Shown here in pieces: positions 16,465 to 25,210 of a stretch of 64,000 nucleotides of DNA. Positions within the stretch are counted from its first letter, which is position 1; each line of letters begins with the position of its first letter. The DNA lies in assembly GCF_012927185.1 (NCBI RefSeq), contig NZ_JABBGB010000002.1, forward strand, positions 1,302,001-1,366,000, read 5' to 3'. The DNA is from Pseudoflavitalea sp. G-6-1-2. GTDB lineage: Bacteria; Bacteroidota; Bacteroidia; Chitinophagales; Chitinophagaceae. The position numbers were made by a program, and so were the translations under genes. The notes under the pieces are model-generated. The model worked only from the letters and a program-made list of their open reading frames with translations, had not been told where the DNA came from and did no database searches.

Positions 16465-18129
16465 TTAAAGTGATACGCCTCTTCTCCATGGAATGAAATC
16501 ATCCTGGCCAAGCTTTACTGCTTTGGGTTCTGCATTGCCACTGGCCACATCGATGATATAGTCCATTATTCTGGAAGCTGTTTCGGGTATGGTTTCTGTG
16601 CCTTCGATAATTGTTCCGCAGTCGATGTCGAGAATATCCGGCATGCGTTTGTACAAAGCTGTATTGGTACTGAGTTTTACTACAGGAGCAACAGGATTGC
16701 CGGTGGGTGTTCCCAGCCCCGTAGTGAACAAAACAATGTTGGCGCCTGAACCCACTTCAGCTGTTGTGCTTTCCACATCGTTACCGGGAGTGCAAAGCAG
16801 ATTGAGTCCGGGCTTGGTTACTCTTTCCGGATAATCCAGTACATCCGCTACCGGTGATGTGCCGCCTTTTTTGGCTGCACCTGCCGATTTGATGGCATCG
16901 GTGATGAGTCCGTCACGCACATTGCCTGGCGAGGGGTTGGCGTAAAAGCCCGAACCCGCAGCCTCCGCACGGGCATTGTAGGTACGCATCAGATCCATGA
17001 ACTTCTGTGCTGTAGGAGCATCCACACAACGATCGCTCAACTCCTGCTCTACGCCGCAAAGCTCAGGGAATTCGGAAAGGATCACAGACGATCCCAGTGT
17101 AACAAGTATATCAGAAACATAACCAACTGCAGGATTGGCGGAGATGCCGGAGAACCCGTCTGAGCCTCCGCATTCCAAACCGATGCACAATTTGCTCAGG
17201 GGAGCGGGCTTGCGCTCGTTCTTATTGGCCTGCATCAGGCCTGCGAATGTTTTTTTGATGGCTTTCGTCAGCAGCTGGCTTTCGGTGCCCTCTTTCTGCT
17301 GTTCCAGCAAAATGAAGGGTTTGCTGAAATTGGGATCACGTTTCATGATCTCTTTTTTCAGAATGCTCGCCTGCGCGTGCTGACAGCCAAGGCTGAGTAT
17401 GGTAGCTCCTGCAACGTTGGGATGCGTAACATAACCGGCAAGCAGTCCGCATAAAGCTTCTGCATCCATCTTGGTACCGCCGCAACCCATTTCGTGATTG
17501 AGGAATTTAATGCCGTCGATATTTTTGAAGATCTTCTTATTGTTTACAACAGCAGGTTTTTCGGTGAATTCAAGGTTCAGGATCTCTTCTTCCGAAACGC
17601 CCTGCTGGTACATATTTACGAGGGTTTCCACATCGCTCTCAAATGCTTTCACTTTGCTGTAACCGAGCTTTTCGATCAGGGCTTCTTTCAGCACTTCCAC
17701 GTTTCTGTTCTCACAGAATACGAGTGGAATAACTACCCAGTAGTTGGCAGTACCAACTGATCCGTCGGCACGGTGATAGCCCATGAACTGTTTATTCTTC
17801 CACTGACTAACATCGGGTTGTTTCCACTGAAGCTTTCTTTCGCCCAATGTAAAATCGTTGGTAGCGTGGTGGATATTTTCTGTTGTGATGGCAGCGCCCT
17901 GCGGAATGGGTTTATCGGCCTTTCCTACCAGTACGCCATACATATAAATTTCATCACCGGGAGCCAGATCGCTCATAGTGAATTTATGTTTGCCGGCAAC
18001 TTTTTCCACGAGAGAAAATTCCTTGCCATTGTGTTGAACCGGAGTGCCCTGTGGAAGATCCTGTAATGCAACGAGGATATTGTCATCGGGGTGTATCTGA
18101 AGATATTTGTAAGTAGCCTGCATAATCAT
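16465..18129 (-). CDS. uxaA: Altronate dehydratase
   Basis: This 554-residue enzyme dehydrates D-altronate, derived from D-galacturonate, to 2-keto-3-deoxy-D-gluconate. The N-terminal SAF-type domain (about 1-95) ends near DEIYMYGVLVGKADKPIPQG. The large catalytic domain shows HEMGCGGT, LSLGCQHAQ, GLECGGSDGFSGISANPA and LLCTPGNDVESTTAEVGSGA. Length and order match UxaA/GarD-type enzymes. It is the first gene of an operon with uxuA. Galacturonate released by the pectin enzymes at 38.8-43 kb is the expected source. ATG at 18129 or the second Met (18123) are both possible. Confidence 0.95.
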   Translation of the reverse strand: MIMQATYKYLQIHPDDNILVALQDLPQGTPVQHNGKEFSLVEKVAGKHKFTMSDLAPGDEIYMYGVLVGKADKPIPQGAAITTENIHHATNDFTLGERKLQWKQPDVSQWKNKQFMGYHRADGSVGTANYWVVIPLVFCENRNVEVLKEALIEKLGYSKVKAFESDVETLVNMYQQGVSEEEILNLEFTEKPAVVNNKKIFKNIDGIKFLNHEMGCGGTKMDAEALCGLLAGYVTHPNVAGATILSLGCQHAQASILKKEIMKRDPNFSKPFILLEQQKEGTESQLLTKAIKKTFAGLMQANKNERKPAPLSKLCIGLECGGSDGFSGISANPAVGYVSDILVTLGSSVILSEFPELCGVEQELSDRCVDAPTAQKFMDLMRTYNARAEAAGSGFYANPSPGNVRDGLITDAIKSAGAAKKGGTSPVADVLDYPERVTKPGLNLLCTPGNDVESTTAEVGSGANIVLFTTGLGTPTGNPVAPVVKLSTNTALYKRMPDILDIDCGTIIEGTETIPETASRIMDYIIDVASGNAEPKAVKLGQDDFIPWRRGVSL

Positions 18130-18244
18130 GGTTGTAGTAAACTTAATACAAATAAATAACTATCAAGCTGTTGAAAAACCCATGCAATTATCCTAATTAT
18201 AAGCTGAATTGGCAGCAGCCTGATCAATCGTTTGCGTAATGCAA

Positions 18245-18256
18245 AATTACCCAATT
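18245..18256. promoter_or_regulatory. Shared 12-bp motif AATTACCCAATT (copy 1)
   Basis: The identical 12-mer occurs at 28515-28526, also in a divergent intergenic region and also preceded by ATGCA. Here it lies about 120 nt upstream of the uxaA start. It has AATT-N4-AATT symmetry. Confidence 0.4.
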
Positions 18257-18511
18257 GCAGCGAAGCTCGGAACTATTGCAGAACAGCACTTGAAACATCA
18301 CACTAACCCATATACACAACCGAATCTGTTTTTAACCTCAATTGTTCATTTATTAACCTACTGTTTCTATCATTTTTCTTGTCCGATGGGGTTAATAGTT
18401 GCGATTGTTTTCTTCTCCCAAAAATTGCGAAAATGGGCATGTTTCCGAAAACCTGCAAGCCCAAACAAAGCCTACCGTCAAGGTTTTGAACGTTTTATGC
18501 ACATTTGGTAC

Positions 18512-18523
18512 GAAAACGTTTGC
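18512..18523. promoter_or_regulatory. LacI-family-type operator
   Basis: GAAAACGTTTGC is centred on CG and, with its flanks (ACGAAAACGTTTGCAT), differs at only two positions from the 16-bp PurR-type consensus ACGCAAACGTTTGCGT. LacI proteins with a hinge Leu, like the one encoded at 31.4 kb, favour such CG-centred sites. Which regulator binds is unknown. Confidence 0.45.
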
Positions 18524-18804
18524 ATAAATAAAGAGGAGGCAAACTGACTATCTCTGGCAAAAAAAATTTCAATTTGTAGGGAGAGATTATTACATCGACC
18601 AGCATCAAACCGTCTTGCCATGCAACGAGAAAAATTACAGACGGAAACCATCGCGAAAACCTGCTTCAGCCACCCGGCAACCGGGACTGCTTTGGTATCC
18701 CCATTTATTCTCCCCTCCTGCTCCACTTACGGACCAGCAGACTGCTCAACGGCAATTCGGGTCTGGCATTCACCAAACTGGTTTAACCACTAAACCCTTT
18801 TGAA

Positions 18805-19671
18805 ATGAGACCTCAACTACTGAAAGTATCAAAAGCGCCACGGCACTCATTCAGCGTAAGACAAGACATTGTTCCTTATGTGAACAACCGCTGGCATTAC
18901 CATCCAGAAATTGAACTGATCCATTTTAAGAAGGGTGAAGGCACCCAGTTCATCGGTGACAATATCAAAAGGTTCAAATCCGGCGATATTGTGATGGTGG
19001 GTGCACAGCTTCCCCACTACTGGCGTTTCGACGACACCTATTTCGAAGAAGGCAATACCCTGCAGGCAGATGTTCGCGTAGTGCATTTCTGCGAGAACTT
19101 CTGGGGAGATCAGTTTCTGCAACTGCCGGAGAACACCAATATCAAAACCCTGCTCGAAAAAGCGAGACGCGGTTTGCAGATCTCCGGCAAAACCCGCCAG
19201 CACGTGGGCGAATTGCTCGAAGCATTGCTCAACACCGACGGCACCATGCGCATCATGCTGCTGATGGAAGCACTCAATACCATCGCAGAATGCAAGCAGC
19301 TCGACTCGCTCTCTTCCATCGGATTCAAGCAGGAACTGGTAGAAGCGGAAAGCGACCGCGTAAACGCCATCTACGATTACAGTCTCAAGAACTTCAAAAG
19401 AAAAATACAGCTGGAAGAAATTGCTGCTGTAGCGAATATCAGTCCCAATTCGTTCTGCCGCTACTTCAAATCGAGAACCCGCAAAACCTACTCACAGTTT
19501 CTGATTGAGATCAGAGTGGGCCAGGCCTGCAAACTGCTGATCGAAAACAACCTCAGCATCAAGCAGCTCTGCTATGAAAGCGGCTTCAATAATTTCACGA
19601 GCTTCCATAAATATTTCAAGATGATCACCGGCAAGAGTCCGCTGAACTATCAGAAAGAATTTATGGCCTAA
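18805..19671 (+). CDS. AraC-family transcriptional regulator
   Basis: This 288-residue regulator has an N-terminal cupin sugar-sensing domain (about 15-160: NNRWHYHPEIELIHFKKGEG, GDIVMVGAQLPHYW). A C-terminal double helix-turn-helix lies at about 190-286 (IQLEEIAAVANISPNSFCRY, FKSRTRKTYSQFLIEIRVG, CYESGFNNFTSFHKYFKMI, GKSPLNYQKEF). It lies 13 bp upstream of the GH36 gene on the same strand and probably controls that operon, and perhaps the divergent uxaA operon. Family members usually activate sugar genes. The inducer is not known; a galactoside or uronate would fit the neighbours. Confidence 0.93.
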   Translation: MRPQLLKVSKAPRHSFSVRQDIVPYVNNRWHYHPEIELIHFKKGEGTQFIGDNIKRFKSGDIVMVGAQLPHYWRFDDTYFEEGNTLQADVRVVHFCENFWGDQFLQLPENTNIKTLLEKARRGLQISGKTRQHVGELLEALLNTDGTMRIMLLMEALNTIAECKQLDSLSSIGFKQELVEAESDRVNAIYDYSLKNFKRKIQLEEIAAVANISPNSFCRYFKSRTRKTYSQFLIEIRVGQACKLLIENNLSIKQLCYESGFNNFTSFHKYFKMITGKSPLNYQKEFMA

Positions 19672-19684
19672 CTAACTATCCCTT

Positions 19685-21835
19685 ATGATCAGATTTCCGG
19701 TATTGTTGCTGGCTGCATTCACCTGCATCCGGCTCCAGGCTCAACGCATTGCACCTATCGTAATTGAAACTCAAAATGCCAGCCTGGTGCTTACAGTATC
19801 CGGGAACCAGCGCGTGCAGCAGGCATATCTGGGCAAAAAAATCAACCAGCCGATCATCGACAAACTCGGCGGAGGACGCGAGGCCTACCTCACCGCAGGG
19901 ATGGAAAACCAGTTCGAACCCGCTATCCGCATGGTGCATAACGATGGCAATCCTTCGCTGGAACTGCGTTACGTTTCTCATAGCTCACAAACCAACGGCA
20001 ATGTAATTACTACGGATGTGGTGATGCGCGATCCCGTGTATCCTGTGGATGTAACACTCCACTATACCGCCTACAAAGCTGAAGACGTTTTCAGTTGCCA
20101 GGCCATCATCAAACATCAGGAGAAAAAACCAGTGATGCTTACGCAGTATGCATCCAGCATGCTTCACTTCAATGCCGATGAATACTGGCTTACACAGTTT
20201 CATGGCGACTGGGCACGCGAAGTGAATATGGTGGACGAAAAACTTACGCACGGCATCAAATCGCTCGACAGCAAGCTGGGTGCCAGAACAAATTTCTATC
20301 AAACCCAGTTCTTCTTTCTCTCCCTCAACAAACCTTCCGACGAAAATAACGGAGAGCTGATCGCCGGAACCCTTAACTGGACCGGCAATTTCCAGTTCAC
20401 CTTCGAAGTAGATCAGCGCAATGCATTACGCGTTCGCAGTGGCATCAACCCCTATGCCTCCGAATACTACCTTGCTCCCAATGAAATTTTCACCACTCCC
20501 GAAATGGTGTTCACCTGGAGCAGCAACGGAAAAGGACAGGCAAGCCGCAATCTCCACCGATGGGCGCGCAACTATGCCGTACTCGACGGAAAAGGCGAAC
20601 GCATGGTGCTGCTCAACAACTGGGAAGCCACCCATACCAGCTTCGACGAAAAACGCCTGACAGAATTATTCGACGAAGGCAAAAAACTCGGCGTTGATCT
20701 CTTCCTGCTCGACGATGGCTGGTTCGGAAATACCTTTCCCCGCAACGACGACAAAACCGGTCTCGGCGACTGGCAGCCCGATAAAACCAAACTTCCCAGC
20801 GGCATCGGTTACCTCGTAAACGAAGCTGAAAAAAGAGGCATCCATTTCGGCATCTGGCTCGAACCAGAAATGGTGAACCCCAAAAGCGATCTCTACAAAG
20901 CGCATCCCGACTGGATCCTGAAGCTTCCCAACCGCGAAGAGAACTACGGAAGAAACCAGCTGGTGCTCGATCTCACCAACCCCAAAGTGCAGGATTTCAT
21001 TTACAATCTCGTGAACGACCTCCTCACTCAGAACCCTAAACTGGCGTATATCAAATGGGATTGCAATCGCAGCATGACCAATGCCTATGCTCCTTACCTC
21101 AAAGAAAAACAATCGCATCTCTACATCGAGTACACCAGATCGCTGTACAAAATTCTGGAGCGCATCCGCGCCAAATACCCGAAGCTGCCGATTATGTTAT
21201 GCGCAGGCGGTGGCGGCAGAACAGATTACGGCGCCATGAAATATTTCACGGAGTTCTGGCCCAGCGACAATACCGATGCACTCGAAAGAATATTCATTCA
21301 ATGGGGATATTCTTACTTCTTCCCTGCCAACACCATCTCTGCGCATGTAACCAGCATGGGCAAGAACCAATCCCTGAAATTCAGAACAGATGTGGCTATG
21401 ATGGGAAGACTCGGATACGATATCCGCACCAACAATTTCACCAAAGAAGATATCGAGTTCACCAACAACGCCATCAAAACCTACAAGCAGATTTCACCGG
21501 TTATTCAGCAGGGAGACCAATACAGACTGGTATCTCCTTACGAAGAAGATCGTGCCGTGGTGATGTACGCAGAAGAAAAGAAAGAAAAAGCTATCCTGTT
21601 CCAGTACTTCACTACACCGAGAAGAAAGAATATATTTACCAATGTGAAACTGCAGGGGCTTGATGGAGGGAAAAACTATCGCATTCGCGAGATCAATCTT
21701 TATCCCGGTACAAAGAGCAATAACCCTGAGAACGATAAAACCTATTCGGGCGAATACCTGATGAGCATTGGCCTGAATATTGCGCCGAGAGGATTAGCAA
21801 TGACCAGCAACGTGTTTGAGATCATTGCACAATAG
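19685..21835 (+). CDS. GH36 alpha-galactosidase, secreted
   Basis: This 716-residue glycosidase has a signal peptide (MIRFPVLLLAAFTCIRLQAQ) and is predicted to be periplasmic. The GH36 hallmarks are all there: LLDDGWFG, GIWLEPEMVNPKSDLYKAHP, the nucleophile Asp459 in KWDCNR, CAGGGGRTDYG, and the acid/base Asp528 in WPSDNTD. Length matches the usual ~700-residue bacterial GH36. It should remove terminal alpha-galactose from oligosaccharides. It follows araC by 13 nt and precedes a beta-propeller protein and GH3, so it is part of one operon. Confidence 0.94.
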   Translation: MIRFPVLLLAAFTCIRLQAQRIAPIVIETQNASLVLTVSGNQRVQQAYLGKKINQPIIDKLGGGREAYLTAGMENQFEPAIRMVHNDGNPSLELRYVSHSSQTNGNVITTDVVMRDPVYPVDVTLHYTAYKAEDVFSCQAIIKHQEKKPVMLTQYASSMLHFNADEYWLTQFHGDWAREVNMVDEKLTHGIKSLDSKLGARTNFYQTQFFFLSLNKPSDENNGELIAGTLNWTGNFQFTFEVDQRNALRVRSGINPYASEYYLAPNEIFTTPEMVFTWSSNGKGQASRNLHRWARNYAVLDGKGERMVLLNNWEATHTSFDEKRLTELFDEGKKLGVDLFLLDDGWFGNTFPRNDDKTGLGDWQPDKTKLPSGIGYLVNEAEKRGIHFGIWLEPEMVNPKSDLYKAHPDWILKLPNREENYGRNQLVLDLTNPKVQDFIYNLVNDLLTQNPKLAYIKWDCNRSMTNAYAPYLKEKQSHLYIEYTRSLYKILERIRAKYPKLPIMLCAGGGGRTDYGAMKYFTEFWPSDNTDALERIFIQWGYSYFFPANTISAHVTSMGKNQSLKFRTDVAMMGRLGYDIRTNNFTKEDIEFTNNAIKTYKQISPVIQQGDQYRLVSPYEEDRAVVMYAEEKKEKAILFQYFTTPRRKNIFTNVKLQGLDGGKNYRIREINLYPGTKSNNPENDKTYSGEYLMSIGLNIAPRGLAMTSNVFEIIAQ

Positions 21836-21861
21836 TCTGGGTTAACCATAAACACCTTTAT

Positions 21862-22680
21862 ATGAAAAAGCTCTTATTCCTTGCGATCACATCTATTTCC
21901 CTGACCGCATCTGCACAGCAAAAGCTGGAGAAGATCTGGGAGACCGATACAATCGTTGCCATTCCCGAATCTGTATATCCTGATTTCACCAGAAAAACAA
22001 TGTTTGTGTCGCTCATCGACGGACCCGGCTGGGTGGCCGACGGCAAGGGCGGCGTAGGCAAGCTGAGTTTCGACGGAAAGAAATACGACGGCAACTGGAT
22101 CACCGGCCTGAACGCTCCCAAAGGCATGGGCATTTCCGGCAATCGTCTCTTCGTAGCAGACATCAACGATGTGGTGATCATCGATATCAAAAAAGGAGCC
22201 GTTGAAAAGAAGATCAGAATCGACAGCGCCAAAGCGCTCAACGACATAACCGTGAACGATAAAGGCATCGTATTCATCTCCGACTCCCGTGCCGGAAACA
22301 TCTACAAACTGGAGAATGATGTTGCTACTCTCTATCTCGAAAATCAGAAAGGGGTGAACGGATTGAAAGCAATCGGCAGTGATCTCTACATCGCAGCCGG
22401 AAAGAATTTCGTGAAGGCAGATGCCAGCAAACAAATCACTCCCATAGCAGAACTTCCACAAAGCGGTGATGGCGTAGAACCTGTTGGCAACGGGGATTTC
22501 ATCGTAACAGCATGGGCCGGATATATTTTCTACGTGCACAAAGATGGCAAGGTAGATACCCTGCTCGAAACGCATCCACAGAAAAAGAACACAGCAGATA
22601 TCGGTTACGATCCACTTAAAAAAATAGTGTACGTACCCACTTTCAACGGAAAAACCGTTGCTGCTTACCAATTGAAATAA
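21862..22680 (+). CDS. Secreted SMP-30/gluconolactonase-like beta-propeller protein
   Basis: This 272-residue protein has a signal peptide (MKKLLFLAITSISLTASAQ) followed by repeated blades with the pattern of SMP-30/YncE-type propellers (GISGNRLFVADINDVVIID, DITVNDKGIVFISDSRAGNI, GLKAIGSDLYIAAGKNF, DIGYDPLKKIVYVPTF). A lactonase role on sugar lactones is possible, but the metal ligands of true gluconolactonases cannot be confirmed here. A binding function is equally likely. It sits between GH36 (26 nt) and GH3 (18 nt) in the same operon. Confidence 0.75.
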   Translation: MKKLLFLAITSISLTASAQQKLEKIWETDTIVAIPESVYPDFTRKTMFVSLIDGPGWVADGKGGVGKLSFDGKKYDGNWITGLNAPKGMGISGNRLFVADINDVVIIDIKKGAVEKKIRIDSAKALNDITVNDKGIVFISDSRAGNIYKLENDVATLYLENQKGVNGLKAIGSDLYIAAGKNFVKADASKQITPIAELPQSGDGVEPVGNGDFIVTAWAGYIFYVHKDGKVDTLLETHPQKKNTADIGYDPLKKIVYVPTFNGKTVAAYQLK

Positions 22681-22698
22681 TCATCAATTCAAGTTATT

Positions 22699-25104
22699 GT
22701 GAAGAAACATTTGTTCGCGATGGTACTGCCTTTGATTGCAGTACCATTTTTTTTGCAGGCGCAGACTGGTTCCATCTATCACCAGGGCTGGATCGATTTC
22801 AACAAGAACGGAAAACGCGATGTGTATGAAGATCAGCTGCAACCCATCGAGAAACGGATTGCCGATCTCATTAGTCAGATGAATGTAGAAGAAAAGACCT
22901 GCCAGATGATCACGCTGTATGGGTTCGGTCGTGTGTTGAAAGACGAACTGCCTACCGACGCATGGAAGCAAAGTCTCTGGAAAGATGGCATCGCCAATAT
23001 CGACGAACACCTCAACAGTCTGCCTTACAACAAAAAAGCAGTTTCACAATATTCTTATCCGCAGAGCAAACATGCCAATGCCATCAATACTGTTCAGCGC
23101 TGGTTCATCGAAGAAACACGTCTGGGCATTCCGGTTGATTTCACCAATGAGGGCATTCATGGTCTCAACCACGACAGAGCCACGCTCCTTCCTGCACCGA
23201 TTGCCATCGGCAGCTGCTGGAACAAAGAACTCGTATTCCGTGCAGGACAAACCGTAGGCCGCGAAGCAGCAGCCACTGGCTACACCAATGTATACGCGCC
23301 TATTCTCGATCTGGCCCGCGATCCGCGCTGGGGGCGGGTTGTAGAGTGCTACGGAGAAGATCCGTTCCATATAGCGGAGCTCGGCAAACAAATGGCGCTG
23401 GGCATCCAAAGCCAGGGAGTTGCCAGCACAGTAAAACATTTTGCTGCTTACAGCATGCCCAAAGGTGGCCGCGATGGTGATGCCAGAACAGATCCGCATA
23501 TTGCTCCACGTGAGCTGCATCAGATGCATCTCTACCCTTTCCGCCGGGTAATTGAAGAAGCCCATGTACTTGGTGTGATGAGCAGTTACAACGATTACGA
23601 TGGTGTTCCCGTCTCCGGCAGTCATTACTTTCTCACCGAATTGCTGCGCCAGCAATATGGGTTTAACGGATACGTAGTTTCTGACAGCCGTGCTGTGGAA
23701 TTCCTGTACAAGAAACATAAGGTGGCAGCGGATTACAAAGAAGCCATCAGACAGGTAGTGGAAGCAGGTCTCGATGTAAGAACCGATTTCACCAAACCCG
23801 AAGATTATGTATTGCCGCTTCGCGAACTGATCCGCGAAGGATCGTTGAGCATGCAGACCATCGATCAGCGCGTAGCGAGTGTATTGCGTGTAAAATTCAA
23901 ACTGGGATTGTTCGATCATCCATATGTGGCAAACCCTGCAGATGCCGACAAAATTGTTTTTAATGATGCAGCCAAAGCCATGCAGGAGCAGCTTTCCAGA
24001 GAAGTGCTGGTATTGCTGAAGAATGACAACAACACCTTACCACTCGATGTAAAGAAAATTAAGAATCTGCTGGTAACCGGTCCGCTTGCAGCGGAGACGA
24101 ATCATTCCATCAGTCGTTATGGTCCGTCGAACGTGCATGTGATCTCTGTTCTCGAAGGATTGCAGCAATATGCCGGCAACAAATTCAAAGTGCAGTTTGC
24201 AAGAGGTTGCGACATCACAGATCCTAACTGGCCGGAAAGCGAAATACTTCCTTCTCCGATTACAAAATCAGAACAGGCAACGATTGATTCTGCCGTTGCA
24301 CTTGCGAAAAAGTCAGATGCCATTGTGGTAGCGTTAGGCGAGAACGAACAAATGGTGGGAGAAAGCAAAACCCGAACGGGACTTGATCTTCCAGCCCGTC
24401 AGCTGCAACTGTTGCAGGCCATGCAGGCAACAGGCAAGCCGGTAATTCTGGTACTGATCAATGGTCGCCCACTCACAGTAAACTGGGCGCAGAAGTATAC
24501 ACCGGCCATTATCGAAGCATGGTTCCCCGGCGCAACCGGAGGAAAGGCCATTGCTGAATCGATCTTCGGAGATTACAATCCCGGAGGAAAACTCGCAGTC
24601 ACTTTTCCGAAAACGATCGGACAAATAGAACTGAACTTCCCTTACAAACCCGGCTCGCATGCGGGTCAACCCGGAGATGGGCCGAATGGCTACGGAAAAA
24701 CAGCTGTCAATGGTCCCCTCTATCCGTTCGGCCACGGTCTAAGCTATACCAGTTTCGGTTACAGCAATCTGGTGATCACGCCAGATAGCCCGCGTACTCA
24801 ACAAGGCATTTCAGTTTCTGTCGATATCACCAATACCGGAAAAAGAAAAGGAGATGAAGTGGTACAGCTTTACCTCAAAGACGTTGTAAGCAGTGTAACG
24901 CAGTACGAAATGCTGCTTCGCGGGTTCGAACGGATTACATTGGAGCCGGGAGAAACAAAGAAGGTTAGTTTTCAATTGAAGCCTTCAGATCTGGCGCTGC
25001 TCGATAAGAACATGAACTTTGTGGTGGAACCCGGAGAGTTTGAAATACAGATGGGAAGCAGTTCTGCGGACATTCGAATCAAAAAAAGTTTTCTGGTGAA
25101 ATAA
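22699..25104 (+). CDS. GH3 glycosidase (beta-glucosidase/beta-xylosidase type), secreted
   Basis: This 801-residue GH3 enzyme has an N-terminal barrel (about 40-390), an alpha/beta sandwich (about 420-640) and a C-terminal fibronectin-III-like domain (about 690-800, LLRGFERITLEPGETKK). The nucleophile is Asp329 in GYVVSDSRAVEF, with the family motifs YAPILDLARDPRWGR and TVKHFAAYS. The start is GTG 22699, which alone gives a proper signal peptide (MKKHLFAMVLPLIAVPFFLQ). The codons for that signal peptide contain a strong terminator hairpin with a T-tract (22720-22754), so expression relative to the upstream genes may depend on translation. Substrate could be beta-glucoside, xyloside or galactoside. 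It follows the propeller gene by 18 nt. Confidence 0.93.
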   Translation: MKKHLFAMVLPLIAVPFFLQAQTGSIYHQGWIDFNKNGKRDVYEDQLQPIEKRIADLISQMNVEEKTCQMITLYGFGRVLKDELPTDAWKQSLWKDGIANIDEHLNSLPYNKKAVSQYSYPQSKHANAINTVQRWFIEETRLGIPVDFTNEGIHGLNHDRATLLPAPIAIGSCWNKELVFRAGQTVGREAAATGYTNVYAPILDLARDPRWGRVVECYGEDPFHIAELGKQMALGIQSQGVASTVKHFAAYSMPKGGRDGDARTDPHIAPRELHQMHLYPFRRVIEEAHVLGVMSSYNDYDGVPVSGSHYFLTELLRQQYGFNGYVVSDSRAVEFLYKKHKVAADYKEAIRQVVEAGLDVRTDFTKPEDYVLPLRELIREGSLSMQTIDQRVASVLRVKFKLGLFDHPYVANPADADKIVFNDAAKAMQEQLSREVLVLLKNDNNTLPLDVKKIKNLLVTGPLAAETNHSISRYGPSNVHVISVLEGLQQYAGNKFKVQFARGCDITDPNWPESEILPSPITKSEQATIDSAVALAKKSDAIVVALGENEQMVGESKTRTGLDLPARQLQLLQAMQATGKPVILVLINGRPLTVNWAQKYTPAIIEAWFPGATGGKAIAESIFGDYNPGGKLAVTFPKTIGQIELNFPYKPGSHAGQPGDGPNGYGKTAVNGPLYPFGHGLSYTSFGYSNLVITPDSPRTQQGISVSVDITNTGKRKGDEVVQLYLKDVVSSVTQYEMLLRGFERITLEPGETKKVSFQLKPSDLALLDKNMNFVVEPGEFEIQMGSSSADIRIKKSFLVK
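22720..22754 (+). terminator. Near-perfect intrinsic terminator inside the signal-peptide codons of the GH3 gene
   Basis: ATGGTACTGC (22720-22729) pairs perfectly with GCAGTACCAT (22738-22747) around an 8-nt loop, followed by an unbroken T-run to 22754. It begins 21 nt into the GH3 frame. It may end the GH36-propeller transcript, act as an attenuator released by a translating ribosome, or both. Confidence 0.8.
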
Positions 25105-25125
25105 ACACTTCGTTAACTGTTTGTC

Positions 25126-25166
25126 AACAGCCGGGCCATCGTGAACAAATCGCGGGTCCGGCTGTT
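25126..25166 (+). terminator. Possible terminator after GH3
   Basis: AACAGCCGG (25126-25134) pairs with CCGGCTGTT (25158-25166) around a long loop, followed by CTTCTTCC, a poor T-tract. It lies about 20 nt after the GH3 stop and would separate GH3 from the oxidoreductase at 25211. Confidence 0.45.
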
Positions 25167-25210
25167 CTTCTTCCCACCTGCTCCAATATTAACCAAAAAC
25201 GTATTCCAAT

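Larger units (their letters stand above)
18130..18804. other. 675-bp divergent intergenic region between uxaA and araC: no gene, several candidate operators
   Basis: No convincing coding sequence is present; short frames on both strands have no recognisable content. Four things are visible: TTTGC-N5-GCAAA at 18231-18245; AATTACCCAATT at 18245-18256, repeated at 28515-28526; a LacI-type palindrome GAAAACGTTTGC at 18512-18523; and a related word, GAACGTTTTATGC, at 18488-18500. The region probably controls both the uronate operon and the araC-GH36 operon. Confidence 0.5.

Noticed and set aside
15251-18129. uxuA/uxaA as part of the deoxysugar (fuconate) pathway
   Set aside because: Sequence motifs are those of mannonate and altronate dehydratases, not of fuconate dehydratase, so they belong to hexuronate catabolism.
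18239-18547. 102-codon frame in the large uxaA-araC gap
   Set aside because: No domain, signal or conservation pattern is visible, and it overlaps candidate operators; more likely regulatory DNA.
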